From contig NZ_CP036299.1 in assembly GCF_007752345.1 (NCBI RefSeq), forward strand, positions 1,627,001-1,691,000: a stretch of DNA of 64,000 nucleotides, given 5' to 3'. A model generated the notes under the pieces. It worked only from the letters and a program-made list of their open reading frames with translations, did no database searches and was not told the DNA's origin. A program made the translations under genes and the position numbers. This stretch comes from Planctopirus ephydatiae (lineage in GTDB: Bacteria; Planctomycetota; Planctomycetia; Planctomycetales; Planctomycetaceae). Within the stretch, counting starts at the first letter, position 1, and each line of letters starts with the position of its first letter. Below are positions 45,955 through 53,981 of this stretch, one piece after another.

Positions 45955-47112
45955 ATGACCATTAGAGCAGCATTCGTCCAAGTCTTAGTCCTTGTCGCGG
46001 TAGGCAACTTATGGGCAGATCATCCCCGCGGTGAAGGAGAGGTCTCCAGAGCAAATCAGTTCTTTGACGATGGAGCATTTCGCAAGCTACAGACAGATCA
46101 AGCGAGAGCGCTTCATGCGAACGGGAGCTTGGTTAAAGCGAGCGATCTCGCCAAGCAGCTTGAGCGGAAGACTGTCGGTCTAGACTTGCCCGAAGCGGCA
46201 ACCGCCGTCTCCCCGATGTCGCCTAGGGAACTTTACCAGAAGTGTCGCCAGAGCGTATTCAGCCTTGCCGAAGTGAGGGACTGCGAGGGGTGTGGCGAGA
46301 TCCATGTTACACCCTATGGGACAGGGTTCGCCATCACGGCTGATGGAGTGTTGCTCACCAACCATCATCTGATTAAGGCTTTGGAATCCTCATCTCGATT
46401 GGTCGCATCGACTGCGGATGGAAAGACATATCCCGTTGTTGAAGTGCTCGCCTCAAGCGAGAAGGACGATGTAGCTGCGATCCGAATTGACGGTTCAGGT
46501 TTCGAACCGCTCCAGTTGAGCGTGGATAACTTCGTCGGAACCCGGGTCTCGGTGATCAACCACCCTCGCGGGCATTTGTATTCATTGAGCGAGGGCATCG
46601 TAACTCGCCTCTTCACACAGTATTCGCAACGAACTATGCTCATTTCCGGGGAGTATGCGGTCGGTTCCAGCGGCGCTCCGGTTTTGGACTCCTCAGGAAA
46701 AGTGCTAGGAATGGTCGCTGCCACAAGCTCCCTGAACGACCAGATGATCTTGCGGGTGTGCATCCCAACTCAGTCGTTGCTTGAAATCCTCACCCAATCT
46801 GAACCTGGAGCTGCCCAGGAAATGCAGGATCCACTTGCGACAGAGCGTGCTTGCTTGAAGGCCACCTTCGCAGCGTTTCAGCAACTGCTACAGCTACATC
46901 AGCAAGGGAGGATTTCATCGGAAGAGATGGACGAAAGATTCGCTACATTGCATTCCATCATGATGCACGCGATCGAGCGGTGTCCCGACGACCCTGTCGC
47001 TAAGCAGTATTCCAAGGTCGCCGAGTTCATGAGGAAGCAGCAGAGAACCCAATCCGGCGAACAAGACGCGGCTGACCAACTGCCTGCCCGCCGTGACTCA
47101 AACCCTGAATGA
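45955..47112 (+). CDS. Secreted trypsin-like serine protease (island cassette gene)
   Basis: This 385-residue protein has a signal peptide (AAFVQVLVLVAVGNLWA, cleavage near residue 21) and a helical region rich in Lys, Ala and Asp. The serine-protease domain spans about residues 93-285. The catalytic triad is complete: His138 in LLTNHHLI, Asp172 in KDDVAAIRI and Ser239 in GSSGAPVLD. It is of the HtrA/trypsin-like S1 class but lacks a PDZ domain. The C-terminal 100 residues are helical and end in a polar tail. CEGCGE (about 110-115) before the domain could bind a metal. It starts 33 bases after an attC-like site. A secreted protease is an unusual cargo among small cassette genes. Confidence 0.9.
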   Translation: MTIRAAFVQVLVLVAVGNLWADHPRGEGEVSRANQFFDDGAFRKLQTDQARALHANGSLVKASDLAKQLERKTVGLDLPEAATAVSPMSPRELYQKCRQSVFSLAEVRDCEGCGEIHVTPYGTGFAITADGVLLTNHHLIKALESSSRLVASTADGKTYPVVEVLASSEKDDVAAIRIDGSGFEPLQLSVDNFVGTRVSVINHPRGHLYSLSEGIVTRLFTQYSQRTMLISGEYAVGSSGAPVLDSSGKVLGMVAATSSLNDQMILRVCIPTQSLLEILTQSEPGAAQEMQDPLATERACLKATFAAFQQLLQLHQQGRISSEEMDERFATLHSIMMHAIERCPDDPVAKQYSKVAEFMRKQQRTQSGEQDAADQLPARRDSNPE

Positions 47113-47210
47113 ATTCTTTAACACTAACACTGAAATCGAAGCGAGCTCTCGGCAGGCAGTGACAGCGCTTGGACGTTCGCCAAACCTCGATAGCATTAAT
47201 CGCCCTGCTT

Positions 47211-47314
47211 CTAACGCATCCTGACAGCATACTTCCATGCCATCAGCCCCACAGCGCAACTGTAATCGCATGAGCGAAGCTTGGACTGATGGACCATGTA
47301 GACTGATAGCGTTG
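47211..47314 (+). other. Candidate attC-like site (weaker)
   Basis: CTAACGCATC (47211-47220) can pair with GATAGCGTTG (47305-47314) through a one-base bulge. Inside, CATGCCATCAG (from 47237) pairs with CTGATGGACCATG (47286-47298) through a two-base bulge. The outer AAC and GTT match attC core ends. The match to the consensus is less regular than at 45831-45922. Confidence 0.45.
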
Positions 47315-47337
47315 CCCTTCGATTGCCCTTCTGTTAA

Positions 47338-47620
47338 GCCCGCAGGGTGGCCCCGGTTGAAATTCGGATTTCTACCGGGGTGGTGAAGCAGAAAGAAATC
47401 TGATTTCGTTCATTGGCAATTCTGATTCAGGCGGGTTGGCGAGGAACGGTGTGGCGCACTGAGTTTCAGATTGCGATTATTAAGTGCGCGGCATAACATA
47501 AATGCCTACACCGATGTAGCAAGTGAATTCGGTCAACGCTCCGTAGCAACATGTTTCGCAGTTTGACAACTCAATTTCGACAAATCTCCCACCTCGGCGG
47601 TAGAATACATATTCGCCTAT
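47338..47620 (+). repeat. Island repeat, copy B
   Basis: This is the counterpart of copy A, collinear from the GGGTGGCC start to the GAATACAT end but lacking the 12-bp hairpin. Within it, CCCCGGT and ACCGGGG (about 47354-47382) form a 7-bp stem that is broken in copy A. It ends immediately before the next cassette gene. Confidence 0.75.
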
Positions 47621-47629
47621 CCAAGAATC

Positions 47630-48007
47630 ATGACGAAACTCGCACAGGCACTACCAGATTTCACGGAAGAACTTTCGCAGGGTATCGCTTCACTGGGTTA
47701 CAAGAATCTCGCATCATCTGTGTATGCGATTGAAGTTGTCGAGCGATGCAAATGCGATGAACCCGGTTGTGTAACGTTTTTTTCTGTTGCTAAGCTTTCC
47801 GCTCCACGTCCGGAAACCTGCAAACGCGTTGTCGCTCCTGCCAGGGGCGTCACTTGCATACAATACTTTGGGCGACAAATCAAATGGGTTGAGGTACTCG
47901 GTCGCCCGGAGGATCGTCAGAAACTCGACAAACATGAATCACAACTGGCTGGAATCGATCCGGCGAACCAAGCGTTGAGTACGGAGCCGCGGATCGGGCG
48001 GCTTTGA
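47630..48007 (+). CDS. Small Cys-containing protein of unknown function (island cassette gene)
   Basis: This 125-residue cytoplasmic protein starts at the ATG at 47630, directly after repeat copy B. The N-terminal half is helical. The middle contains CKCDEPGCVTFFSV, a three-Cys group that may bind zinc, and GVTCIQYFGRQIKWVEVLGR, a beta hairpin. The last 14 residues, ANQALSTEPRIGRL, are encoded by the left arm of the attC-like site, so the stop codon lies inside the recombination site. That is a feature I associate with cassette genes. I recognise no family. Small size and setting suggest an immunity-type or regulatory protein, without direct evidence. Confidence 0.7.
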   Translation: MTKLAQALPDFTEELSQGIASLGYKNLASSVYAIEVVERCKCDEPGCVTFFSVAKLSAPRPETCKRVVAPARGVTCIQYFGRQIKWVEVLGRPEDRQKLDKHESQLAGIDPANQALSTEPRIGRL

Positions 48008-48055
48008 AATGGCAGCTTTATTTGCCGCAAACCGATGAAACCCTTCGTTAGGAGC
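47961..48055 (+). other. attC-like site overlapping the 3' end of the preceding gene
   Basis: AACCAAG (47966-47972) pairs with CTTCGTT (48043-48049) with one mismatch, CGG (47982-47984) pairs with CCG (48032-48034), and GCGG (47989-47992) pairs with CCGC (48025-48028). The 3' box GTTAGGA agrees with GTTRRRY at six of seven positions and contains AGGAG, which may serve as the ribosome site of the next gene 12 bases on. The left arm is recognisably the same family as that at 45831 (CGAACCAAGCG against CGAACCAAGGCG). Confidence 0.65.
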
Positions 48056-48066
48056 TTGGAACTGCC

Positions 48067-48369
48067 ATGAGCGAACTCGAAGATCAACTTCGTGAGATTT
48101 GGGAGTACATTCCTGATGAGAATGACCTCTCGTGGATTGATCGTGTGGCGAGTCAGCCGGCAGACACCGGTCCACTTGGTGACTTCGGCACAATCACTCG
48201 ACGGATGCTAGCGGCGGGTGTATCCAAACTGGATATCGCTCGTTTTGCGAAGATCAACGCATATGAAGCGGCTTTTGGAGCACTTTTCGTTGCTGGCAAT
48301 GGCCTCCACGAATTACTTCTATCGGCCGATCCAACAGGACGCGAAATGAGGCCTCCCACTGGCACGTAA
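48067..48369 (+). CDS. Small protein of unknown function (island cassette gene)
   Basis: This 100-residue protein starts 12 bases after the attC-like site, using AGGAG inside that site as its ribosome-binding sequence. It is acidic at the N-terminus (SELEDQLREIWEYIPDENDL) and helical through most of its length. GVSKLDIARFAKINAYEAAFGALF looks like a helix-turn-helix-like or simple helical hairpin segment. No signal peptide or catalytic residues were seen. Many small proteins in cassette arrays are unrecognised, and this fits that pattern. The truncated repeat copy C follows its stop codon. Confidence 0.7.
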   Translation: MSELEDQLREIWEYIPDENDLSWIDRVASQPADTGPLGDFGTITRRMLAAGVSKLDIARFAKINAYEAAFGALFVAGNGLHELLLSADPTGREMRPPTGT

Positions 48370-48370
48370 C

Positions 48371-48450
48371 CAGTTGCGGGGTGGTAAATCCACAAGAGGT
48401 ATGACTCCAAGCCTGCCGCAATTGTGGATCGAGCTGACTTCACGCGCACA
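48371..48450 (+). repeat. Island repeat, truncated copy C
   Basis: GCGGGGTGGTAAATCCACAA, then AAGAGGTATGA, GCAATTGTGGAT and GCTGACTTCACGCG, align in order with the first part of copy A (CCGGGGTGTTGAAGCAG, AAGAGGTATGA, GCAATTCTGATT, GCTGACTTTATGCG). It marks the right end of the island, next to the convergent peptidase gene. Confidence 0.6.
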
Positions 48451-48581
48451 AAGGGCAGGGCTTGCTGTTTGATCTACGAGCCTTGGCTACATCCGGCATA
48501 TAGGGCAGCCTCCGACGACCTACCTGTGCCACTCTCGCGAAATACGAGACCTGGCTCGAACGCTTTCCCAGCGAGATATCC

Positions 48582-51500
48582 TTACTTTTTGCTGGCGAGC
48601 CAGTCGTCAACGACGAGTTCCAGTTCTGCCAGTGGGATGGCTCCGTTCTTTAAAATGACATCGTGGAATTCGCGGAGGTCGAGTTTCTCCCCTAGCTGAG
48701 CCTTGGCCTTCTTGCGAAGTTCCTTGATCTTCAGTTCGCCAATCTTGTAAGCCAGAGCCTGGCCGGGCCACGAAATGTAACGATCCACCTCGTTCACAAT
48801 ATCGAGTTCTGTCTTGGCCGAGTTATCCCGGAAGAACTGGATGGCCTGTTCCCTAGTCCAGCCTTTCGAGTGAATGCCCGTATCGACCACGAGACGGATC
48901 GCACGCCACATCTCATACGTGAGTTGCCCGAATTTGGCATAAGGGTCGTCGTAGACACCTAACTCTTCGCCAAGACTTTCGCTATAGAGTGCCCAGCCTT
49001 CGACGAAAGCCGTAAATCCAGCAAAGCGGCGGAAGTTGGGGACGCCTTCGAGTTCGGTTGATAACGCAATCTGCAGGTGATGCCCAGGAACGGATTCGTG
49101 TAGCGATAGTGCAGGAATCTCGTACTTAGGTCGCATTTGGGGCTGATAGAGATTCACAAAGAACATGCCGGCACGAGAGCCATCGGCCGATGGTGGGTAG
49201 TAATAGGCAGCCGTGGTATCTGGCGCCATATTGGCGGGAATCGCCTTCACTCCATAGGGAATTCGCGGCAACGTCTTAAAGAGTTTCGTCAGTTGCGGAT
49301 CCACCCGCTTACAAAAGGCTTCGTATTCGGTGAGAAGCTCTTTTTCATTCTGGAAATAGAACTTGGGATCGGTGCGTAACGATTCGAAGAAAGCCTTCAG
49401 ATCACCCTGAAAATGAACCTGCTCGCGGATCTTTTCCATTTCGGCACGAATGCGCGCGACTTCATTCAGGCCTATCTGATGAACTTCATCAGGGGTCATT
49501 TCGAGAGTCGTAAATTCACGGACTCGAAATTTATAGATCTCGTCGCCGCCAGGAAGATTAGAGACACCAGCTCCTACATAGCAGGCCGGTAGATACTTGT
49601 TCGTAAAGAAATCGAGGAATTTCTGATAGGCAGGGACAATCTTGGTACGAATCGCTTCCTGAGCGGCCTGCTGGAGCTCTTCCCGCTGCGGAGCGAGATC
49701 TTGAGGAATGCTGGTAAAGGGCTTATAGAAGAGGCTTTGTGTCGGATCTTTGACAATTTGTCGCTCAATCTGCTTGACGACCCGTTGCATGGTGATCTTC
49801 GGTTGCAGGCGGCCTGCGCGAATCCCTTCTTCCATCAAGGCAATTGTCTGATCCATATAGACAGGAAAACTGTTGAGGCGCGCAATCCAGTTCTGATAGC
49901 TGGCAAGATCGCCAAACTGAATCGAGTCAGTGATGGAGTTTTCATCCTGGATCCCTTCCCGCTGAGTGAGAGGGACGAGGTACCATCTGGTTTTTGTTTC
50001 TTCGATGTTCATCGCGAGTTGGCGGGCATAGAGCCTGGCGTTGAACTGAGCTTTGGCCGAGAGTGGCTTGCCGCGAATCTGTTCCAGCTTTTCGGCAGAG
50101 ATCTTCATCTGCTCGTGACGCTGCTTGATGGCAGGAAGCGAGATGTCTGGCCAGAGGGCATCGTAGCGGGTATCACCCAGATAAGAGGCAAACGTGGGCG
50201 AATTCTTGAGTGTCTGTTCCCACTCCTGATCGAAGAAGGCTTCAAGCTCGGCATCGGCGACAGTTTTCGAGCAGACCGGCAATTCTTGTGACGTTGATCC
50301 ACCGGAATGTCCTGCACCTTGTGTGTATTTCAGCAGAAAGGCGAGTTCGATCGCGAGATCTTCGATGGTCTTGCTGACAGGCCGGGCACCGGTGTGTCCC
50401 AACGCATCATCGTACATCAGGAAGATCGGTCGCTTGAGCGCGGGGACGGCTTGCAGTCGCGCAACCATCTTGCGGGCATGGTTAGGATCAACTCGCGTAT
50501 CCGCATCTCCCGTAATGAACATGGCAGCCGGGTAGTTCACATTCGGGTCGATGTGGTGGTAGGGCGAATACGACTTGAGAATGGGATACATTTCGGGGTC
50601 TTCGCTGCTGCCGTACTCGGGGACCCAGAAACGAGCGACGAGGAACTGGTGATAGCGGAGCATATCGAGCAGCGGGTAGGAACAGACGACCGCTGCAAAG
50701 AGTTCGGGTCGCTGGGTCATGGCTGTGCCCACGAGGAGACCACCGTTACTGCCACCATTAATGGCTAGATGGGCGGGCGATGTGTACTTGTTGGCAATCA
50801 GGTATTCGGCAGCGGCGTAGAAATCATCGAAGACGTTCTGCTTCTTTTTGAGATAGCCGGCCGTGTGCCAGTCTTCGCCAAACTCGCCGCCACCCCTGAG
50901 ATTAGCGACGGCATAGACACCGCCCAGTTCCATCCAGAGGGCGGCTTTGGTCGAGAAGCCAGGTGTGAGATTGACGGCAAAACCTCCATAGCCATAGAGC
51001 AAAGTGGGGTTAGTCCCATTGAGTTCGAGGCCTTTGCGATGAGCAATGAACATGGGGATGCGGGTGCCGTCCTTGGAGGGGAACCACACCTGCCGGACGG
51101 TGAACTTTTCGCTATCGAAGGGGATCTCGGATTGATGCCAGACCGTTGTTTTCTGAGTGGGAATATCAAACTTAAAGATTGTCCCCGGAACAATATAGCT
51201 GCTGAAACTGTAGTAGAGTTCGGATTGATCCCACGCCCCTGAGGCGCCTGAGATCGATCCCAATGTCGGAGGATCGATAGAGAAAAGTTCTTTCCCGGCG
51301 AGGTCGTAGGCTTTGAGTTCCGAAACGACGTTTCGCAACCAGCGGATAAAGAGCTTGCCGCCAACGAGTGAGATCCCTTCGAGTGATGCTTCCGACTGAG
51401 GGACGATAACGGGGCATTGATCGAGCACAGGCTGGCGGAGATCCGCGAGAAGAAGTTGGCCGCGGGGTGCTTTCCAGGTGGTGCGGACAATGGCACGATG

Positions 51501-52433
51501 ATCAATCGCATCGACTTCAAACTCAGCCTCTAACCCGACAGCAAAGGGAAGGATCGGCTCGTTGGGCTTGGCGAGCGACTGAATGTAGACATCGTTCTGC
51601 GAAGAGGCCCCGAGATAAACATGGTATATGAGCCACAGGTTATCTTCCGAGAGGCGCACACCGAGAATCTTCTCGGGGCCGAACTTCTCGCCAAATAGAA
51701 GCGTTTCCTTTCCAGTAGCGAGGTCGCGGACGTAAGCCCGCGGGCCGATCTTCTGATCGTGACGTGATAGATACACGCGCTGGCCATCCTGCGTGAACGA
51801 CAGGCTGGAATAGCGACCTTTCGGGAACTCGGTCTTTGCAAACGATTTGGTGGTGACATAGAACAGGCGAGGGGTCACTTCGTCCTCGCCGCCTGTGCGA
51901 ACTCCACAGATAAGCAGATTACCGTCGTGAGTAACGTCCATCAGATTCACTGTCGTTTTTCCATCCGATGAGAGCTTCTGGGGGTCAATCAGAAGTTCAT
52001 CGGGAGCATTCGCTGCGGGCCGATACCAGATGCTGGGGACATCGGCAGAGGCGGTACGTTTCGAGAAGAAGGCGCGCCCTCCTCGAACAACCGGCATGCC
52101 GACACTGTCCACCTTGAGAAGCTCGGCTAACCTCGCCTTGAGTTCAGGAATCCGTGGCCAGGTACTGGCGGAACTCTTGAGGTACTGAGCCTGCTCGCTG
52201 AGCCATTCCCGAGTGGCGGGAGCTTTCTGGTCTTCGAGCCAGCGATATGGATCGACGATCGTTTCGCCATGGAAGACTTCGGGAATGTTATCCGTTTTTG
52301 CCACGGGCGGTTTCAACATGATCTCTTCAGCAGCAGCAATCGACATGAATTGCATTTCCGAAAGACAGAGAATGGCCAGAGAAAGAAATGCGAGGGTATG
52401 GCATTTTGTTTCTCGTCGAGAGGCTGTCGGCAT
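48582..52433 (-). CDS. Fusion of prolyl oligopeptidase (S9A) and DUF885 metallopeptidase-like protein
   Basis: I start this 1283-residue protein at the ATG at 52431-52433, which gives a signal peptide (CHTLAFLSLAILCLSEMQF). The frame continues upstream to 52559. The first 690 residues are a complete prolyl oligopeptidase: DPYRWLED at the N-terminus, a beta-propeller, then Ser562 in GGSNGG, Asp645 in GDADTRVD and His680 in LGHTGAR. These enzymes cleave short peptides after proline. After a Gly/Ser-rich linker (QGAGHSGGSTSQ) comes a second domain of about 550 residues matching DUF885, with the zinc-site motif HESVPGHH at 1112-1119. Two peptidases are normally separate proteins; here one exported chain carries both, probably for peptide catabolism in the periplasm. 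Confidence 0.9.
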   Translation of the reverse strand: MPTASRRETKCHTLAFLSLAILCLSEMQFMSIAAAEEIMLKPPVAKTDNIPEVFHGETIVDPYRWLEDQKAPATREWLSEQAQYLKSSASTWPRIPELKARLAELLKVDSVGMPVVRGGRAFFSKRTASADVPSIWYRPAANAPDELLIDPQKLSSDGKTTVNLMDVTHDGNLLICGVRTGGEDEVTPRLFYVTTKSFAKTEFPKGRYSSLSFTQDGQRVYLSRHDQKIGPRAYVRDLATGKETLLFGEKFGPEKILGVRLSEDNLWLIYHVYLGASSQNDVYIQSLAKPNEPILPFAVGLEAEFEVDAIDHRAIVRTTWKAPRGQLLLADLRQPVLDQCPVIVPQSEASLEGISLVGGKLFIRWLRNVVSELKAYDLAGKELFSIDPPTLGSISGASGAWDQSELYYSFSSYIVPGTIFKFDIPTQKTTVWHQSEIPFDSEKFTVRQVWFPSKDGTRIPMFIAHRKGLELNGTNPTLLYGYGGFAVNLTPGFSTKAALWMELGGVYAVANLRGGGEFGEDWHTAGYLKKKQNVFDDFYAAAEYLIANKYTSPAHLAINGGSNGGLLVGTAMTQRPELFAAVVCSYPLLDMLRYHQFLVARFWVPEYGSSEDPEMYPILKSYSPYHHIDPNVNYPAAMFITGDADTRVDPNHARKMVARLQAVPALKRPIFLMYDDALGHTGARPVSKTIEDLAIELAFLLKYTQGAGHSGGSTSQELPVCSKTVADAELEAFFDQEWEQTLKNSPTFASYLGDTRYDALWPDISLPAIKQRHEQMKISAEKLEQIRGKPLSAKAQFNARLYARQLAMNIEETKTRWYLVPLTQREGIQDENSITDSIQFGDLASYQNWIARLNSFPVYMDQTIALMEEGIRAGRLQPKITMQRVVKQIERQIVKDPTQSLFYKPFTSIPQDLAPQREELQQAAQEAIRTKIVPAYQKFLDFFTNKYLPACYVGAGVSNLPGGDEIYKFRVREFTTLEMTPDEVHQIGLNEVARIRAEMEKIREQVHFQGDLKAFFESLRTDPKFYFQNEKELLTEYEAFCKRVDPQLTKLFKTLPRIPYGVKAIPANMAPDTTAAYYYPPSADGSRAGMFFVNLYQPQMRPKYEIPALSLHESVPGHHLQIALSTELEGVPNFRRFAGFTAFVEGWALYSESLGEELGVYDDPYAKFGQLTYEMWRAIRLVVDTGIHSKGWTREQAIQFFRDNSAKTELDIVNEVDRYISWPGQALAYKIGELKIKELRKKAKAQLGEKLDLREFHDVILKNGAIPLAELELVVDDWLASKK

Positions 52434-52863
52434 AACGTGATTCCTGAGTTTGCGGGAGACCGATGCAGAGCGTCTGATGAACGCTGAACTCTCAGCATCA
52501 GGATCGTTGTGAGGAACAAAAAGAGTAACAGCTTGAGTCGAATTCTGCCTGAAAATCATCGGCTATCACAGCTTCCTCAGAAGTGATCTTCTTACGAAAG
52601 CCATTATATATGACGAGTATTTGGTACAAGGAGATGACGTTTTCCACAGTGGAAGATCATGACAGAATGGCGTTGCTCTGCAAAGTGAACCGGGCGGATG
52701 AGAGATGATTTTGCCACGGTTGATGCTGAAGAGGTCGTGATTTAGAAAGTGATGCAGAAGGGGCTCTCGCGAAGCCGCGAAGATCTCGAAGGGAATGGCA
52801 ATGTGATTGAGTGAGGCAACGAGATCCAATGAATCGATCTCAGAAAGTCAATAAACCAACTTC
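52434..52863. other. Intergenic region upstream of the peptidase fusion
   Basis: About 430 bases lie between the start of the peptidase gene and the end of the next minus-strand gene. They include a minus-strand reading frame without domain features that I reject as a gene. The promoter of the peptidase gene is expected here. Confidence 0.45.
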
Positions 52864-53349
52864 TTAAATGGGCAGAAAAATCTCCCACCAGTATCTGGTA
52901 GTACCCTGCGAAACAATTTTGCCTTGGCCAGCCTGCGCCCAGAAGGGCTGCTGATTGGCTTCTGACCAGAATTCCATCGTCTGAAGATCGATACTGGCGA
53001 TGACTTCTCCACGAGATTCAATCCAGATACGGCAATCGGGTGGATCACTTCGGCGGATTGTGGCATACCAAACATCGAGCGCGTGGTGACCATTCACGAC
53101 AAACTCTTGTCGATGACCTGCCGGCGATGTGACAAACAAGATCTCGTCAGTCTCTCGGCCAATACGACGACACTTAAGCTGTAGCTGCCAACCCTCTTGT
53201 AAGGCAGCATCTAATGGTGGGCCCCACGGGCCAGGAAGTTCTAACGCGATCACCAGAAGTGGGCGAAATACAAAGTACCAGACAAGTACCCCGATACCGA
53301 CCGAGCGGATGTAACTTCGGGTTTGAGGGGAGATGGATCGCATGATCAA
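52864..53349 (-). CDS. Small membrane-anchored protein of unknown function
   Basis: This 161-residue protein has one hydrophobic helix near the N-terminus (SVGIGVLVWYFVFRPLLVIAL, residues 16-36) followed by a soluble domain. GPWGPPLDAALQEGW follows the helix directly, and the rest contains alternating strands: WQLQLKCRRIG, EILFVTSPAG, REFVVNGHHALDVWY and REVIASIDLQ-like segments. It resembles a small beta-rich sensory or anchor domain outside the membrane. The start could equally be Met3. No family was recognised. It lies between the peptidase fusion and the DinB-like gene on the same strand. Confidence 0.7.
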   Translation of the reverse strand: MIMRSISPQTRSYIRSVGIGVLVWYFVFRPLLVIALELPGPWGPPLDAALQEGWQLQLKCRRIGRETDEILFVTSPAGHRQEFVVNGHHALDVWYATIRRSDPPDCRIWIESRGEVIASIDLQTMEFWSEANQQPFWAQAGQGKIVSQGTTRYWWEIFLPI

Positions 53350-53401
53350 TGGCCACTCTCTGGGCTCACAAATCGTCCAGTTCGAGTGGAGTTGCGATCA
53401 A

Positions 53402-53902
53402 TCAGGCATGAGCCGCTTTATAGAGATTGAGGGCGGCGTGGGCCTGGCCCTGGTGGTGGGCTTCGTGCCAGGCGAGAACCTGGAGGACTCGTTCGAGATT
53501 CCAGCCGCGGTCGCGAAGGGGTTCCGGAATCACACCGAGATCATCATCATTGAACGTCGAGAGCGCACTGAAAAGGTGCTGACGAGTTTCGCTGAGGACA
53601 TTGCGAATCAGGTCGGCTTCCGGAATCTCCTCATCCGGAGTGCTCCCTCCTTTAAAGCGTGGTACGAGATCGGCAAAGGCAGCCGGGCGGGCCATGAGAC
53701 GCTCTGTGGCGAAGAGTTCTTCCGTAATTCCCACGTGAAGGATTTGCCAGGCGAAGTGAGCACGCCCTGGGCCAGGCCGCCAGCCGAGAATTCGGCCTGT
53801 AGGATCGGTCTTGAGTAGCTCATCCAGCGTGGCAAGCGTTTTTGTGCGGGCAAAGACAAGTTGTGACTGATAAACCTGGATGGCACTGGTCGGCGTTCGC
53901 AT
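53402..53902 (-). CDS. DinB/YfiT-like putative metal-dependent enzyme
   Basis: This 166-residue protein fits the DinB superfamily, four-helix-bundle proteins that bind a divalent metal through three His. These are placed as expected: His56 in WQILHVGITEE, and His146 and His150 in LAWHEAHHQGQ. The family includes thiol transferases, such as those using bacillithiol or mycothiol, and damage-inducible proteins of unknown role. The length is normal. It is divergent from folC, with 79 bases between the two starts where both promoters must lie. The reaction cannot be predicted. Confidence 0.88.
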   Translation of the reverse strand: MRTPTSAIQVYQSQLVFARTKTLATLDELLKTDPTGRILGWRPGPGRAHFAWQILHVGITEELFATERLMARPAAFADLVPRFKGGSTPDEEIPEADLIRNVLSETRQHLFSALSTFNDDDLGVIPEPLRDRGWNLERVLQVLAWHEAHHQGQAHAALNLYKAAHA

Positions 53903-53981
53903 GGTGAGATGTCCTTTGCTGTGTTGCCCTTATCTTGTGATGATAATGGGATAAACTCAAGCCGTCCGAGGGAATGAGTCT

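Larger units (their letters stand above)
47113..47629. other. Non-coding interval: possible attC site plus repeat copy B
   Basis: Just over 500 bases between island genes hold a candidate attC site (47211-47314) with an outer GTTAAGC box at 47334-47340, and then repeat copy B. No convincing gene was found. Confidence 0.5.

Noticed and set aside
48374-48429. Possible pseudoknot: TTGCGG / CCGCAA crossing ATCCACAA / TTGTGGAT
   Set aside because: It lies in the degenerate repeat copy C, the stems are short, and the companion copies do not keep the pairings, so chance is the simpler explanation.
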